Positions 1-9,674 of a DNA stretch of 62,710 nucleotides are shown piece after piece; the first letter of the stretch is position 1, and every line of letters begins with the position of its first letter. Under the pieces are notes generated by a model. That model had not been told where the DNA came from. It searched no databases and worked only from the letters and a program-made list of their open reading frames with translations. This DNA comes from Paenibacillus physcomitrellae (GTDB lineage: Bacteria; Bacillota; Bacilli; Paenibacillales; Paenibacillaceae): positions 3,020,001 to 3,082,710 of the forward strand of contig NZ_CP022584.1 of NCBI RefSeq assembly GCF_002240225.1. The letters are read 5' to 3'. The translations under genes and the position numbers were made by a program.

Positions 1-1116
<1,116 letters not shown>

Positions 1117-1132
1117 TTAGAGCTTGGCTTAT

Positions 1133-1170
1133 AAAAAACAGGGAAAGAAGCTTCCAAAGGGAAGCTTCTT
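1133..1170 (-). terminator. Intrinsic terminator of greA
   Basis: Perfect 11-bp stem (AAGAAGCTTCC with GGAAGCTTCTT), 4-nt loop, then T6 on the minus strand after a short CCCTG spacer. It begins 19 bases beyond the greA stop codon. Confidence 0.9.
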
Positions 1171-1188
1171 GGTTAAATGGAAAAGATC

Positions 1189-1665
1189 TTATTTCTTAAT
1201 ATCGAGAATCTTGTATTGAATCGTGCCGGCCGGGACAGCAACATCTACGACAGCGCCTTTAGCTTTGCCAAGAATCGCTTTGCCGACAGGGCTTTCATTC
1301 GAAATTTTATTTTGCAATGGATCAGACTCGGCTGTACCAACGATAACATATTCCATTTTGTCGCCGAATTCGAGATCTTCAACAATAACGGTAACCCCAA
1401 CACTTACGGTATCGGTATCTATATCATCATTGCTGATAATGCGTGCATTGCGAAGCATTTTCTCCAGCGTCAAGATCCGGCCTTCGATAAACGCCTGCTC
1501 ATTCTTGGCGTCTTCGTATTCCGAGTTCTCACTGATGTCGCCGTAACCGATCGCTACTTTAATCCGTTCAGCCACTTCGCGGCGTTTCACAGATTTCAAA
1601 TTTTCAAGCTCTTCTTCAAGTCTCTTCAGACCGTCCTGGGTTAAAATAACTTCTTTATCGCTCAT
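1189..1665 (-). CDS. greA: Transcription elongation factor GreA
   Basis: Binds the secondary channel of RNA polymerase and stimulates cleavage of backtracked RNA. The 158-residue length is normal for GreA. It has an N-terminal coiled coil (about residues 10-75) whose tip carries the acidic pair in [17 protein letters not shown]-terminal FKBP-like domain follows ([20 protein letters not shown]). The start at ATG 1665 is chosen because AGGAG lies 11 nt upstream; an open extension to 1767 has no comparable site. The gene stands between dusB and lysS with its own strong promoter about 220 nt upstream, so it looks monocistronic. I do not recall greA at this place in B. subtilis. Confidence 0.97.
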   Translation of the reverse strand: MSDKEVILTQDGLKRLEEELENLKSVKRREVAERIKVAIGYGDISENSEYEDAKNEQAFIEGRILTLEKMLRNARIISNDDIDTDTVSVGVTVIVEDLEFGDKMEYVIVGTAESDPLQNKISNESPVGKAILGKAKGAVVDVAVPAGTIQYKILDIKK

Positions 1666-1699
1666 CTCAACCGATTCTCCTGTCATGGAAAAAATTTTC

Positions 1700-1742
1700 G
1701 CCTTCTGCACCCCAGGTGCCAGGCCTCTTGGACAAGAGCCTT
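1700..1742 (-). promoter_or_regulatory. Structured leader of greA mRNA, possible attenuator
   Basis: In the roughly 215-nt untranslated leader the minus strand reads two adjacent hairpins: GGCTCTTG paired with CAAGAGGCC, and GCACC paired with GGTGC inside a GCCT/AGGC helix. Five bases later comes a T6 run, about 25 nt before the greA start. It resembles an intrinsic terminator inside the leader, but the T run is not directly adjacent to the stem. Confidence 0.35.
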
Positions 1743-1888
1743 TCATCGAGGAGGCAGCAAGCACCAAAGACCGGTGCCGGCCGTGATGTAATCACGTATC
1801 ATTTGAGAATATCATATGCAATGATGCAAAGATGAGAACGCACTCATCCCATGGAAGTAATCTCCAAATGGCGAATTTATACTGAGAA

Positions 1889-1917
1889 ATTATAGGTTAA
1901 CCCATGCAAAATGTCAA
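1889..1917 (-). promoter_or_regulatory. Sigma-A promoter of greA
   Basis: The minus strand reads TTGACA, 17 bases, TATAAT, a perfect consensus. The -35 box is the complement of 1912-1917 and the -10 box the complement of 1889-1894. Confidence 0.85.
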
Positions 1918-1978
1918 TGACACGTAAAATGAAAACAGCATGTTCATAACCATGTAAATTCAGGAAATAAGCGCGATT

Positions 1979-2980
1979 TTAAACCACCTGCATTTTATCT
2001 TCGCCGGCTTCCTGCAGCTTAGCTACAAATTCCTTCAAAATGCGCTCCATTTCATCCCGCTTTGTCTCTTCCATAATGATATCCTTGATCCGGGTGCCGC
2101 CCTTGAGTCCCTTCAGATACCAAGCGATGTGCTTGCGCATCTCTCTGACTGCGATATGCTCTCCGCGAAGAGCAACCAGCCGGTCCATATGCAGAATAGC
2201 AATGCGGATCTTCTCCGCTGCATCCGGTTCCGGCATCAGTACGCCGGTCTTCAGATATTCAATCGTGCGGTACAGCATCCAAGGGTTACCGAGCGCGCCG
2301 CGTCCGATCATGACACCGTCACAGCCCGTCTCGTCCAGCATCCGGCGGGCATCCTCAGGCGTAGCGACGTCACCGTTGCCGATAATCGGAATGGACACCG
2401 CTTCTTTGGCCTGCTTGATGTAGCTCCAATCGGCTTTTCCCGTGTAGTGCTGCTCCCGGGTACGGCCGTGGATGCTGACGGCTTTGCCGCCTGCGGCTTC
2501 AACCGCCTTAACGTTATCAATGACGTAGATATGGTCATGATCCCAGCCGATGCGCATCTTCACGGTAACCGGCTTCTGAACGGCGGCTACAACAGCCGCG
2601 ACCATTTCGTTGATTTTGTTCGGATCCAGCAGCCAGCGGGCGCCGGCATCGGCTTTTGTCACTTTAGGCGCAGGGCAGCCCATGTTGATATCGATGATAT
2701 CCGCATTGGTTTCCTGGTCGACTACTTTGGCCGCTTCTACCAGGGAATCTTTGTCCCCGCCAAAAATCTGCAGGCTGAGCGGCTTCTCCCGCTCGTCCAC
2801 AAACAGCATTTCGCGCGTACGCTCGTTGCCGTGCACGATCGCTTTGCCGCTGACCATCTCGGCGCAAACCAGGCCGGTTCCGAATTCCTTCGCGATCAGG
2901 CGGAAAGCCGGGTTGCAGACGCCGGCCATCGGCGCGAGCACGACCTCGTTTTTCATTTCAATATCGCCAATCTTCAGCAT
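1979..2980 (-). CDS. dusB: tRNA-dihydrouridine synthase B
   Basis: FMN- and NADPH-dependent enzyme that reduces uridine in the D-loop of tRNA. The 333 residues match the family length. The N-terminal TIM barrel begins with VVLAPMAGVCNPAFR, the Dus signature. The catalytic cysteine is Cys102 in DINMGCPAPKVTK, followed by the glycine-rich FMN phosphate loops (IIGNGDV, GVMIGRGALGNPW). The ATG at 2980 has AGAGGTGAG upstream. It is the last gene of the folate operon, after yazB, in the same order as in B. subtilis. Confidence 0.96.
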   Translation of the reverse strand: MLKIGDIEMKNEVVLAPMAGVCNPAFRLIAKEFGTGLVCAEMVSGKAIVHGNERTREMLFVDEREKPLSLQIFGGDKDSLVEAAKVVDQETNADIIDINMGCPAPKVTKADAGARWLLDPNKINEMVAAVVAAVQKPVTVKMRIGWDHDHIYVIDNVKAVEAAGGKAVSIHGRTREQHYTGKADWSYIKQAKEAVSIPIIGNGDVATPEDARRMLDETGCDGVMIGRGALGNPWMLYRTIEYLKTGVLMPEPDAAEKIRIAILHMDRLVALRGEHIAVREMRKHIAWYLKGLKGGTRIKDIIMEETKRDEMERILKEFVAKLQEAGEDKMQVV

Positions 2981-3085
2981 TCTTACTCACCTCTTGTTCT
3001 TCAACATCAGCAAACTAACTCACCAAATCTAACTTCTATATATACCCTAATGCCGGATCGCCCGGCACTCATTGTCCTGACAGAA

Positions 3086-3295
3086 TTACGCATTCTGATC
3101 CTTAAGCTCCGCTACCGAAATGCCCAAGGCCTCTGCAATTTTAGTTAAAATTTGATCTTCCGGGCGGCGGTTGCCGCGTTCTACTGCGCCCAAAACGGCC
3201 AACGATATGCCTGTTTCAGCGGCAAGCTGAGCCTGTGTGTATCCTTTTAGTTTTCTGAAGGCGCGGATGCGCTGCGCCAGGTGCACGTTTTCCAC
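3086..3295 (-). CDS. yazB: Small XRE-family DNA-binding protein (YazB)
   Basis: A 69-residue single-domain Cro/cI-type helix-turn-helix protein (YTQAQLAAETGISLAVLGAVERGNRRP). Its target is unknown. I chose the GTG at 3295 because AAAGGA lies 8 nt upstream. A TTG two codons earlier would sit too close to that site. The 5' end overlaps folK by 49 nt in another frame, which implies translational coupling. The position between folK and dusB matches yazB of B. subtilis, so a folate-operon role is possible but unproven. Confidence 0.88.
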   Translation of the reverse strand: MENVHLAQRIRAFRKLKGYTQAQLAAETGISLAVLGAVERGNRRPEDQILTKIAEALGISVAELKDQNA

Positions 3296-3807
3296 AAGCA
3301 AATTCCTTTCTTCTCCGGGAGCCGATCCAATGCCTCATGGAGGCTGGCACGGAGGCCTTTCACTTCCCCGCCGTCCTCGGACTCAACAACGTCGGCCAGC
3401 GGAACAAGCACAAACGCGCGCTCCATCATCCGTGGATGAGGAAGCACGAGCTCCGCGGTATCCAGCGTCAATCCGTCCATCCACAGCAAATCCAGATCGA
3501 CCGTACGCGGCCCCCATCTGATGCTTCTCTCCCGCCCAAGCTGCTGCTCCGTCTCAAGCATAAAGCGCAGCAGCTCCAGCGGCGTCAGACCCGTTCTGAC
3601 CGCAATGGCCATGTTGACGAAATCCGGCTGATCCAGGTAGCCGACCGGCTCTGTTTCATATAAATTGGAGCAGCGGGTAACCGTGATGTCCGGGTGTAGG
3701 TCCAGCCGGCGGATCGCCTCCATCAAGGTTGCTTCGCGGTCGCCAAGGTTGGCCCCCAATGCTATAAAAGCCTCTGACAGCTCAGAGGACGTGTGATCAT
3801 TCATCAT
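3247..3807 (-). CDS. folK: 6-hydroxymethyl-7,8-dihydropterin pyrophosphokinase
   Basis: Transfers pyrophosphate from ATP to 6-hydroxymethyl-dihydropterin, the step before FolP. At 186 residues it has the HPPK start FIALGANLGDREATL, the substrate-binding segment NLYETEPVGYLDQPDFVN, and the family signature RWGPRTVDLDLLW with its magnesium-binding aspartates. It starts 6 nt after the folB stop, so coupling is likely. The last 49 nt overlap yazB. The C-terminal extension (about residues 140-186) varies in the family and is shaped by that overlap. Confidence 0.95.
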   Translation of the reverse strand: MMNDHTSSELSEAFIALGANLGDREATLMEAIRRLDLHPDITVTRCSNLYETEPVGYLDQPDFVNMAIAVRTGLTPLELLRFMLETEQQLGRERSIRWGPRTVDLDLLWMDGLTLDTAELVLPHPRMMERAFVLVPLADVVESEDGGEVKGLRASLHEALDRLPEKKGICLWKTCTWRSASAPSEN

Positions 3808-3813
3808 TTATAC

Positions 3814-4176
3814 TCACTTTCTTGTTCTAAACAGCTCTACGGTCACGCCTTCAAAATGAATATCAAACGGCGGATGCGGTTTGGTCAGCTTCACCGTCAA
3901 AGCATCTATAACAGTATAAGTGTCCAGCAGATCGGATGCAATATGCTCAGCGAGCGCTTCAATAAGCTTGAAACTCTTATTTTCCACAATGGCTTTAACT
4001 CGTTCATGGATTTCGGCATAATTTACCGTTTTGGACAAGTCGTCGGATACGCCGGCCTCCCGCAGATCCATTTGCAGCTCCAGATCTACGTAGAAACGCT
4101 GGCCCAGCTTCCGCTCCTCTTCAAATACGCCGTGGTATCCGTAATATTCCATGCGCCGAAGCACCATTTTATCCAT
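3814..4176 (-). CDS. folB: Dihydroneopterin aldolase
   Basis: Converts 7,8-dihydroneopterin to 6-hydroxymethyl-dihydropterin and glycolaldehyde. The 120 residues are normal for FolB. The family hallmark GYHGVFEEER lies near residues 13-22, and the conserved lysine of KLTKPHPP near residue 97. It works as an octamer of tunnel-fold subunits. A strong AAGGAGG lies 8 nt before the ATG. It sits between folP and folK in the folate operon. Confidence 0.96.
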   Translation of the reverse strand: MDKMVLRRMEYYGYHGVFEEERKLGQRFYVDLELQMDLREAGVSDDLSKTVNYAEIHERVKAIVENKSFKLIEALAEHIASDLLDTYTVIDALTVKLTKPHPPFDIHFEGVTVELFRTRK

Positions 4177-4301
4177 AGGCTGCGCCTCCTTGAAAAATTT
4201 ACTGTGTAAAATATCCCGAATCTATTTATTACCCGAAATCATTCCTTAGAATCCCTGCTCCAACAGCCGGTGTCTGTCCACGGGGCACTAGGCGTATAAA
4301 A

Positions 4302-5138
4302 CTAGCCGTATAACATAGCGTCGCACATCGCCGCTGTCTGTTTGATCTCCTTCACGTCGTGGACACGTACGATTTGACAGCCTTGAGCAATACCAAACGC
4401 TACTGTGGCAGCCGTGCCCATCAGCGTATCCTCAACGGAGACGTCCAGCGCGGTACGGATGAATCTTTTGCGGGAAGTGCCGAGCAGCAGCGGATAACCC
4501 AGCTCCATCAGCTTGTCCAGCGAACGCATCGCTTCAAGGTTGTGGGCATAAGTTTTGGCAAATCCGATTCCAGGGTCCAAAATAATCTGCTCCTGCCTTA
4601 CGCCTGCTTTAAGCGCCAAATCAACACTTTCCGTAAGGTCGGCCATCATATCCTCAATCAAGCTGCTGTAATCCATATTATCGCGGTTGTGCATCAGAAT
4701 AACGGGACACCCAAACTCGGCAGCCACTTCCGCCATCAGCGGATCCTGCTTTAAGCCCCATATATCATTGATGATGTGCGCCCCCGCCAGCAGCGATTGT
4801 CTGGCAACTTCGGCTTTATAAGTATCTACGGAGATCGGAATGTGGGGCGCTGCTTGGTGAACGGCCTCGACGACCGGAATCACGCGGCGCAGCTCCTCCT
4901 CCAGGCTTACGCTTTCATGGCCCGGCCGTGTTGATTCTCCGCCAATATCAATGATATCTGCCCCATCCCGGATCATCTCCAGCGCATGAGCGGCAGCTTT
5001 CTCCGTATCCTGATAACGTCCCCCATCGGAAAAAGAATCCGGCGTGGCATTTAAAATGCCCATCACCAAGGTGCGCGATCCCAGCTCAAAGCTGGCCGGT
5101 CCGCAGTTATATTGTCGTTGATATAGGATTGGATTCAT
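4302..5138 (-). CDS. folP: Dihydropteroate synthase
   Basis: Condenses p-aminobenzoate with hydroxymethyl-dihydropterin pyrophosphate; it is the sulfonamide target. The 278 residues form a TIM barrel with both family signatures: MGILNATPDSFSDGG near residue 27, and IDIGGESTRPGHE near residue 62. Later motifs DIWGLKQDP, LDPGIGFAKT and LLLGTSRKRF follow. The start is supported by GGAGGAGGATGAAGG directly upstream. It begins 3 nt after pabC, whose product supplies its PABA substrate. Confidence 0.97.
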   Translation of the reverse strand: MNPILYQRQYNCGPASFELGSRTLVMGILNATPDSFSDGGRYQDTEKAAAHALEMIRDGADIIDIGGESTRPGHESVSLEEELRRVIPVVEAVHQAAPHIPISVDTYKAEVARQSLLAGAHIINDIWGLKQDPLMAEVAAEFGCPVILMHNRDNMDYSSLIEDMMADLTESVDLALKAGVRQEQIILDPGIGFAKTYAHNLEAMRSLDKLMELGYPLLLGTSRKRFIRTALDVSVEDTLMGTAATVAFGIAQGCQIVRVHDVKEIKQTAAMCDAMLYG

Positions 5139-5141
5139 CCT

Positions 5142-6062
5142 TCATCCTCCTCCTGTCAGGTTCCCGCCGTATGCATTTCGGTAAAGCTCAAGCAGCTTGC
5201 GCGTAAGCGTGCCCGCCTTGCCGCCGCTAACCTCAAAGGCCGTCCCCTCCGTTCCAATCACTCTCGTGACCGGCACTAGCTCCTGAACCGAATTGGTCAC
5301 CAGGACCTCCTCGGCCGCAGACAGCAGCTCCCGATCAAAGCGCCCTTCGACAACTTTAACGCCCAGCTCGCCGGCGTCCCGGATCACCTGACGGCGGGTA
5401 ATGCCCGGCAGGATACCGGTGTCGGCAGAAGGCGTATACAGCTTTGACCCCGCCAGGACAAATAAGTTGCTGACAATCCCCTCGGCCAGCTTCCCGTCTG
5501 CGGTAAGCATCAGACCTTCGGCCGGGAGCCTGTCCGGGTTGGCAGCCGCTCCATATTGGGCTTCTTTCTCCGTTAACTCCTGCTTGGCTAAAATATTGTT
5601 CATATAATGGAGTGATTTAAGCCGTACCGTTCCCTCGGGCGTATTACGCGGGGTATCTAATACATACAGCGCCTTCCCCTTCGTATAAAGCTCCGCAGAC
5701 AGCGGCGGCAAAGGTTTGACATAAACAATTTCAGTGGCCTGCTTATAAGACTCTCCGGGTAGACCTAAAGGCGCCTCCCCCGCGGTAACCGTATAACGAA
5801 TATAGGCTTCTTCCAGCCCGTTAGCTTCCATCAAGCCTTGAATCAGCTCTGTAATTCGAGCTTGGTCCAGACCCGCCGGGATTCCAATCGCCCGGCAGCC
5901 TTCGCGCAGCCTGTCCAGATGAGCCTCCAGCAAAAATGGTACACCGCCGTACGTCCGAAAGGTTTCAAACAAGCCCATTCCGTACAAAAAGCCATGATCC
6001 ATAACGGATACCATGGCTTCGCCTGTCGGCACAATTCTTCCATTTACTCCAACATAATTCAT
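5142..6062 (-). CDS. pabC: Aminodeoxychorismate lyase
   Basis: PLP-dependent fold-type IV enzyme that releases pyruvate from aminodeoxychorismate to give p-aminobenzoate. The 306 residues contain the PLP-binding lysine in [12 protein letters not shown] and the family segment [11 protein letters not shown]. The phosphate-binding loop is [10 protein letters not shown]. The ATG overlaps the pabA stop codon as ATGA, typical of translational coupling. Branched-chain aminotransferases share the fold, but the position between pabA and folP settles the assignment. Confidence 0.94.
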   Translation of the reverse strand: MNYVGVNGRIVPTGEAMVSVMDHGFLYGMGLFETFRTYGGVPFLLEAHLDRLREGCRAIGIPAGLDQARITELIQGLMEANGLEEAYIRYTVTAGEAPLGLPGESYKQATEIVYVKPLPPLSAELYTKGKALYVLDTPRNTPEGTVRLKSLHYMNNILAKQELTEKEAQYGAAANPDRLPAEGLMLTADGKLAEGIVSNLFVLAGSKLYTPSADTGILPGITRRQVIRDAGELGVKVVEGRFDRELLSAAEEVLVTNSVQELVPVTRVIGTEGTAFEVSGGKAGTLTRKLLELYRNAYGGNLTGGG

Positions 6063-6643
6063 ACGCTCGCTTCTTTCTTGTTCCGCTTCAGGAAGTTGCG
6101 TAAAATCTCGTAGCCATGATCGGTCACGATAGATTCGGGATGGAACTGAACCCCCTCGACGTCGTACTCTCTATGCCGAAGGCCCATAATTTCCCCTTCC
6201 TGCGTTTCCGCCGTAATCTCCAGGCAATCCGGCAGGGTGCTGCGCTCGACCAACAGCGAATGATACCGGGTAGCCGTGAATGGAGAGGGAAGACCGGCAA
6301 AGACGGACTGTCCTTCATGGAAGATCGGCGAGGTTTTGCCGTGCATCAGACGCTCCGCCCGGATCACGTTCCCGCCGAACGCCTGGCCGATGGCTTGATG
6401 CCCCAGACAAACGCCGAAGATCGGAATTCCTCCCTTGAAGCGGTCAATCAGCGCCAGGCTGATTCCAGCCTCGTTAGGCGTACATGGGCCTGGAGAAATC
6501 AATATATGGTCTGGATTCAGCTGCTCGATCCCGGTAAGATCAATCTCGTCGTTCCGCTTCACAACGACTTCTTCGCCCAGCTCTCCTAAATATTGTACCA
6601 GGTTGTAGGTAAAGGAATCATAATTATCAATCACTAATATCAT
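6059..6643 (-). CDS. pabA: Glutamine amidotransferase subunit of ADC/anthranilate synthase
   Basis: Class I glutamine amidotransferase that supplies ammonia to PabB. The 194 residues carry the triad Cys79 (GVCLGHQ), His168 and Glu170 (QFHPES), and the oxyanion loop [12 protein letters not shown]. In B. subtilis one such subunit serves both PABA and tryptophan synthesis. Whether that holds here cannot be judged from this window. It lies 15 nt after pabB and overlaps pabC by 4 nt. Confidence 0.95.
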   Translation of the reverse strand: MILVIDNYDSFTYNLVQYLGELGEEVVVKRNDEIDLTGIEQLNPDHILISPGPCTPNEAGISLALIDRFKGGIPIFGVCLGHQAIGQAFGGNVIRAERLMHGKTSPIFHEGQSVFAGLPSPFTATRYHSLLVERSTLPDCLEITAETQEGEIMGLRHREYDVEGVQFHPESIVTDHGYEILRNFLKRNKKEASV

Positions 6644-6658
6644 CTAAGCTCAGCTCCT

Positions 6659-8248
6659 CTAGTCTCCGGCCGTAACTGCCGATACACGGCTCAGTTCGCT
6701 GTAGCGGACCGCCGTCCGTGCAGCACGGGCCTTATTCTCGCATTCTCTATACTCTCGGTAGGGATCAGAGTCTATTACGACTCCGGCCCCGGTCTGGATA
6801 TGGCCGTAACCGTCTTGTACGATCATAGTCCTGATGACAATATTTAATTCCATATTTCCCTGATAGTCAATCCATCCGATGGAACCTGTATAAGGTCCTC
6901 GTGTTACCGGTTCAAGCTCCTCGATGATTTCCATCGTCCGAACCTTCGGCGCTCCGGTAATCGTCCCGCCCGGGAAGGTAGCTGCAATAAGGTCAAACAA
7001 GCTGTATCCCTGCCCCAGTTCCGCGTCCACCTGCGAAACCAGATGCATGACATGGGAGTAATACTCCACCTTCAGCAGCTCGCTCACCTTGACCGAGCCA
7101 TATGCCGCTACCCGGCCAAGATCGTTGCGCTCCAGATCAACAAGCATAATATGCTCGGCGCGCTCTTTCTCGCTACCCAGCAGCTCGGCCGCCATGGCCG
7201 CATCTTCCTCGGCGTTTCTTCCACGTCTGCGGGTTCCCGCAATCGGGCGAGCACCTATCCGCCCCTCATGCAGACTGACCAGCAGCTCCGGAGAACCGGA
7301 GACCAGCTGAAACTCCGGAAACCGAAGCAGCCCCATATAAGGAGATGGATTGATGATCCTGAACCATTCGTATAATTCCTCCGCAGAGGCCTGCAGCCGG
7401 CGCTGACGGCGCATGGACAGGTTAACCTGAAATACATCTCCTGCGGCGATATAAGCCTGTATACGGTGGACTGCAGCCTCAAATTCAGCTTGGCCGAACG
7501 AGGTCGTCCAGCCTTCCTCAGCCATTGGCGTACTTAGATCCCACTCCGGCGGAGAAGTCGCGAGCTTGCGGCGGAGGCGATTCCTCTCCGAGTCCTGGAC
7601 TTTGCTCACAAGCTGCTCCCAATCATCCAGCATCGCTTCGGACCTGATTATGGCCTGCTCGTAAAGCCGCTCCAGACGCAGCAAAACGGATGTCGGATCT
7701 TCCTGCGGAAATTGTCCCTCCTCAGGAACGGGCACATGGATCAAAGCATACACTTCGTCTGCCTCATGATCGTAAATCCAGACCTCCTCCATCCGCATCC
7801 AAATATAATCGTCCACCTGCAGATCGTCTTCGGCTTGCTGCGGGAGCTTTTCCAGGGAGCGAGCGACGTCATAGCTCAAATAGCCGACAAATCCTCCGCC
7901 GAATTTAGGCAGTTCTTTCAGCGCCGGAGCCCGGTAGGACCGCATCCAGCTTTCGAGGACCGAAAGGGGTTTGCCTTGCAAAACCGCCTGTTCGTTTTTT
8001 TCCACGTGAAACAATTCGGCGGACTCTCCCTTTCCGCGCAGCACCTCTACAGGATTAATTCCCGCAATCGTATACCGCCCGTCTTTTCCGCTCTCCAGCA
8101 CAAAGGAATGAGGAGAAGCCGCCTCCCACAAGCTTTCCCAGCTTTGCGGAAGCTGACCACCCGGCCGTTTAACGGCAACAGGCAGCAGGCTCCATCCTTC
8201 TTCATACCAGGATTTCCATTTATCCAAAGCTGTCAGAACCGTGCTCAT
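6659..8248 (-). CDS. pabB: Aminodeoxychorismate synthase component I
   Basis: Chorismate-using subunit that makes 4-amino-4-deoxychorismate with PabA. The 529 residues hold the N-terminal anthranilate synthase-type domain (SFVLESGKDGRYTIAG) and the C-terminal chorismate-binding domain. The latter has ASGD-like AAGDVFQVNLS, PIAGTRRRG, LVDLERNDLGR, FPGGTITGAPK and GAGVVIDSD. The PIAGT motif has alanine where E. coli PabB has its catalytic lysine. As I recall, B. subtilis PabB also has PIAGT, so this is not a defect. Anthranilate synthase is excluded mainly by the folate context. Confidence 0.92.
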   Translation of the reverse strand: MSTVLTALDKWKSWYEEGWSLLPVAVKRPGGQLPQSWESLWEAASPHSFVLESGKDGRYTIAGINPVEVLRGKGESAELFHVEKNEQAVLQGKPLSVLESWMRSYRAPALKELPKFGGGFVGYLSYDVARSLEKLPQQAEDDLQVDDYIWMRMEEVWIYDHEADEVYALIHVPVPEEGQFPQEDPTSVLLRLERLYEQAIIRSEAMLDDWEQLVSKVQDSERNRLRRKLATSPPEWDLSTPMAEEGWTTSFGQAEFEAAVHRIQAYIAAGDVFQVNLSMRRQRRLQASAEELYEWFRIINPSPYMGLLRFPEFQLVSGSPELLVSLHEGRIGARPIAGTRRRGRNAEEDAAMAAELLGSEKERAEHIMLVDLERNDLGRVAAYGSVKVSELLKVEYYSHVMHLVSQVDAELGQGYSLFDLIAATFPGGTITGAPKVRTMEIIEELEPVTRGPYTGSIGWIDYQGNMELNIVIRTMIVQDGYGHIQTGAGVVIDSDPYREYRECENKARAARTAVRYSELSRVSAVTAGD

Positions 8249-8288
8249 TTCAACCCCCGCTGCCCATTTTCTGTTCTTATTGTCTGCT

Positions 8289-8317
8289 AGTATACTAAAC
8301 CGCCCCTATGTTGACCA
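8289..8317 (-). promoter_or_regulatory. Probable sigma-A promoter of the folate operon
   Basis: The minus strand reads TGGTCA, 17 bases, TATACT, about 40 bases before the pabB start. The -10 box is good and the -35 moderate. It would drive pabB through dusB. Confidence 0.5.
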
Positions 8318-8343
8318 GCGTTATTATGGATCTTATACCTTTA

Positions 8344-8388
8344 CAAAAAAACAACCCCGCCTCTCCTAAAGAGGAGATTTCGGGGCTG
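8344..8388 (-). terminator. Intrinsic terminator of cysK
   Basis: The minus strand forms a GC-rich hairpin (AGCCCCG and TCTCCTC arms against GGAGAGG and CGGGGTT) followed by T7. It separates cysK from the folate operon promoter. Confidence 0.88.
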
Positions 8389-8406
8389 GTGTGCAAGGCG
8401 TAAGTC

Positions 8407-9345
8407 TTATCCTTCGAAGTTATAAAGCGGAGTGCTCAGGTAACGTTCGCCGTTACTTGGGATGATGGCCACAACACGTTTGCCTTTACCCAGCTCTTTA
8501 GCGACTTTCAGCGCAGCGAATACGGCAGCGCCGGAAGAGATACCTGTCAAAAGGCCTTCTTGTTTGGCTACGGTACGCGCCTGTTCAAACGCCTCTTCGT
8601 TCTCTACATGGATGATTTCATCGTAAATCTCACGGTTCAGAATTTCAGGGATGAAGTTAGCGCCCAAGCCCTGAATTTTATGAGGGCCCGGCTTGCCGCC
8701 CGCCAGAATTGGAGAAGCAGCAGGTTCAACGGCATAAATCTTAATGCCCGGGAAGTTCTGCTTCAGCACTTCGCCCGCACCGGAAATGGTACCGCCTGTG
8801 CCGATACCAGCCACGAAAGCGTCCAACTTGCCGTCCAGGGAGTTGATGGCCTCCACGATTTCCGGACCTGTAGTTTCGCGGTGGATCTTCACGTTTGCCT
8901 GGTTGCGGAATTGGTCAGCCAGGAAATAATCCGGATTCTCGGCCAAAATCTCTTCGGCTTTCTTTACTGCGCCGTTCATGCCTTCCGATCCCGGAGTCAG
9001 TACCAGCTCAGCACCGTAAGCGCGCAGCAGGTTGCGGCGTTCCATACTCATCGTTTCAGGCATAATGATGATTGCTTTGTAGCCCTTAGCAGCTGCCACA
9101 AGCGCAAGACCGATACCGGTATTGCCGCTGGTTGCTTCTACAATCGTACCGCCTGGCTTCAAACGGCCGGACTTCTCGGCTTCTTCCACAATGCTGTAAG
9201 CGATCCGGTCCTTAACGCTCAAACCCGGATTTTGATATTCCAGTTTCACATAAATCTCAGCGCTGTCCTCAGGTACGATACGGTTCAAACGGACAAGCGG
9301 AGTGTTACCGATAAGTTCGAGTACATTATTTACGACTTTAGCCAT
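8407..9345 (-). CDS. cysK: Cysteine synthase (O-acetylserine sulfhydrylase A)
   Basis: Makes cysteine from O-acetylserine and sulfide. The 312 residues have the PLP lysine Lys45 in NPGLSVKDR and the substrate loop [12 protein letters not shown]. The phosphate-binding loop is GTGGTISG, and the C-terminal segment TGISSGAA is also present. GAGGAGG precedes the ATG. It is a single-gene unit with its own promoter, a CymR-like dyad and a terminator. In B. subtilis CysK also acts in the CymR regulatory complex, which fits such an operator. Confidence 0.97.
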   Translation of the reverse strand: MAKVVNNVLELIGNTPLVRLNRIVPEDSAEIYVKLEYQNPGLSVKDRIAYSIVEEAEKSGRLKPGGTIVEATSGNTGIGLALVAAAKGYKAIIIMPETMSMERRNLLRAYGAELVLTPGSEGMNGAVKKAEEILAENPDYFLADQFRNQANVKIHRETTGPEIVEAINSLDGKLDAFVAGIGTGGTISGAGEVLKQNFPGIKIYAVEPAASPILAGGKPGPHKIQGLGANFIPEILNREIYDEIIHVENEEAFEQARTVAKQEGLLTGISSGAAVFAALKVAKELGKGKRVVAIIPSNGERYLSTPLYNFEG

Positions 9346-9462
9346 AATGCATCCTCCTCAAATTTAATAGATATGGTTTCAAAGTGGGACTTCACTTGAT
9401 GGAAAATACGGTAGAACTACCGGAGAAATGCCAGCTGCACAGGCAGTAAAGAAGGCATTTTT

Positions 9463-9486
9463 ATTTCCGAGTTAATAAGTAGGTAT
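9463..9486 (-). promoter_or_regulatory. Possible CymR operator upstream of cysK
   Basis: Just downstream of the cysK -10 box the minus strand has ATACC and GGAAAT half-sites separated by AT-rich sequence, resembling the CymR binding motif of Bacillus as I remember it. The position, overlapping the start of transcription, suits a repressor. Confidence 0.35.
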
Positions 9487-9497
9487 TTGTTACTATT

Positions 9498-9527
9498 ATC
9501 TTAACAATCTTCGTTACTCCTTGTCAA
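9498..9527 (-). promoter_or_regulatory. Probable sigma-A promoter of cysK
   Basis: The minus strand reads TTGACA, 18 bases, TAAGAT. The -35 is perfect and the -10 matches 4 of 6. Confidence 0.6.
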
Positions 9528-9576
9528 TAACATCTGGTTCCCACGCCGAACCGGCTGCCTCCAGCCCAATCAGCCA

Positions 9577-9612
9577 AACAAAAGGCCTCGCTTCATCAAT
9601 GAAGGAGGCTCT
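9577..9612 (-). terminator. Intrinsic terminator of the nad-coaX-hslO operon
   Basis: Minus-strand hairpin GCCTC-TTCAT / ATGAA-GAGGC followed by CTTTTG, about 60 bases beyond the hslO stop codon. Confidence 0.75.
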
Positions 9613-9674
9613 TGAAATAACTCTTGATCCTGGATTTCTGGATTTCTGGATTAAAAAAGATGAACTGCAGCTCT

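Noticed and set aside
7220..7260. Alanine (PIAGT) instead of the catalytic lysine of E. coli PabB, suggesting a TrpE rather than PabB
   Set aside because: As I recall, B. subtilis PabB also has PIAGT, and the gene sits in a complete pabB-pabA-pabC-folP-folB-folK operon.
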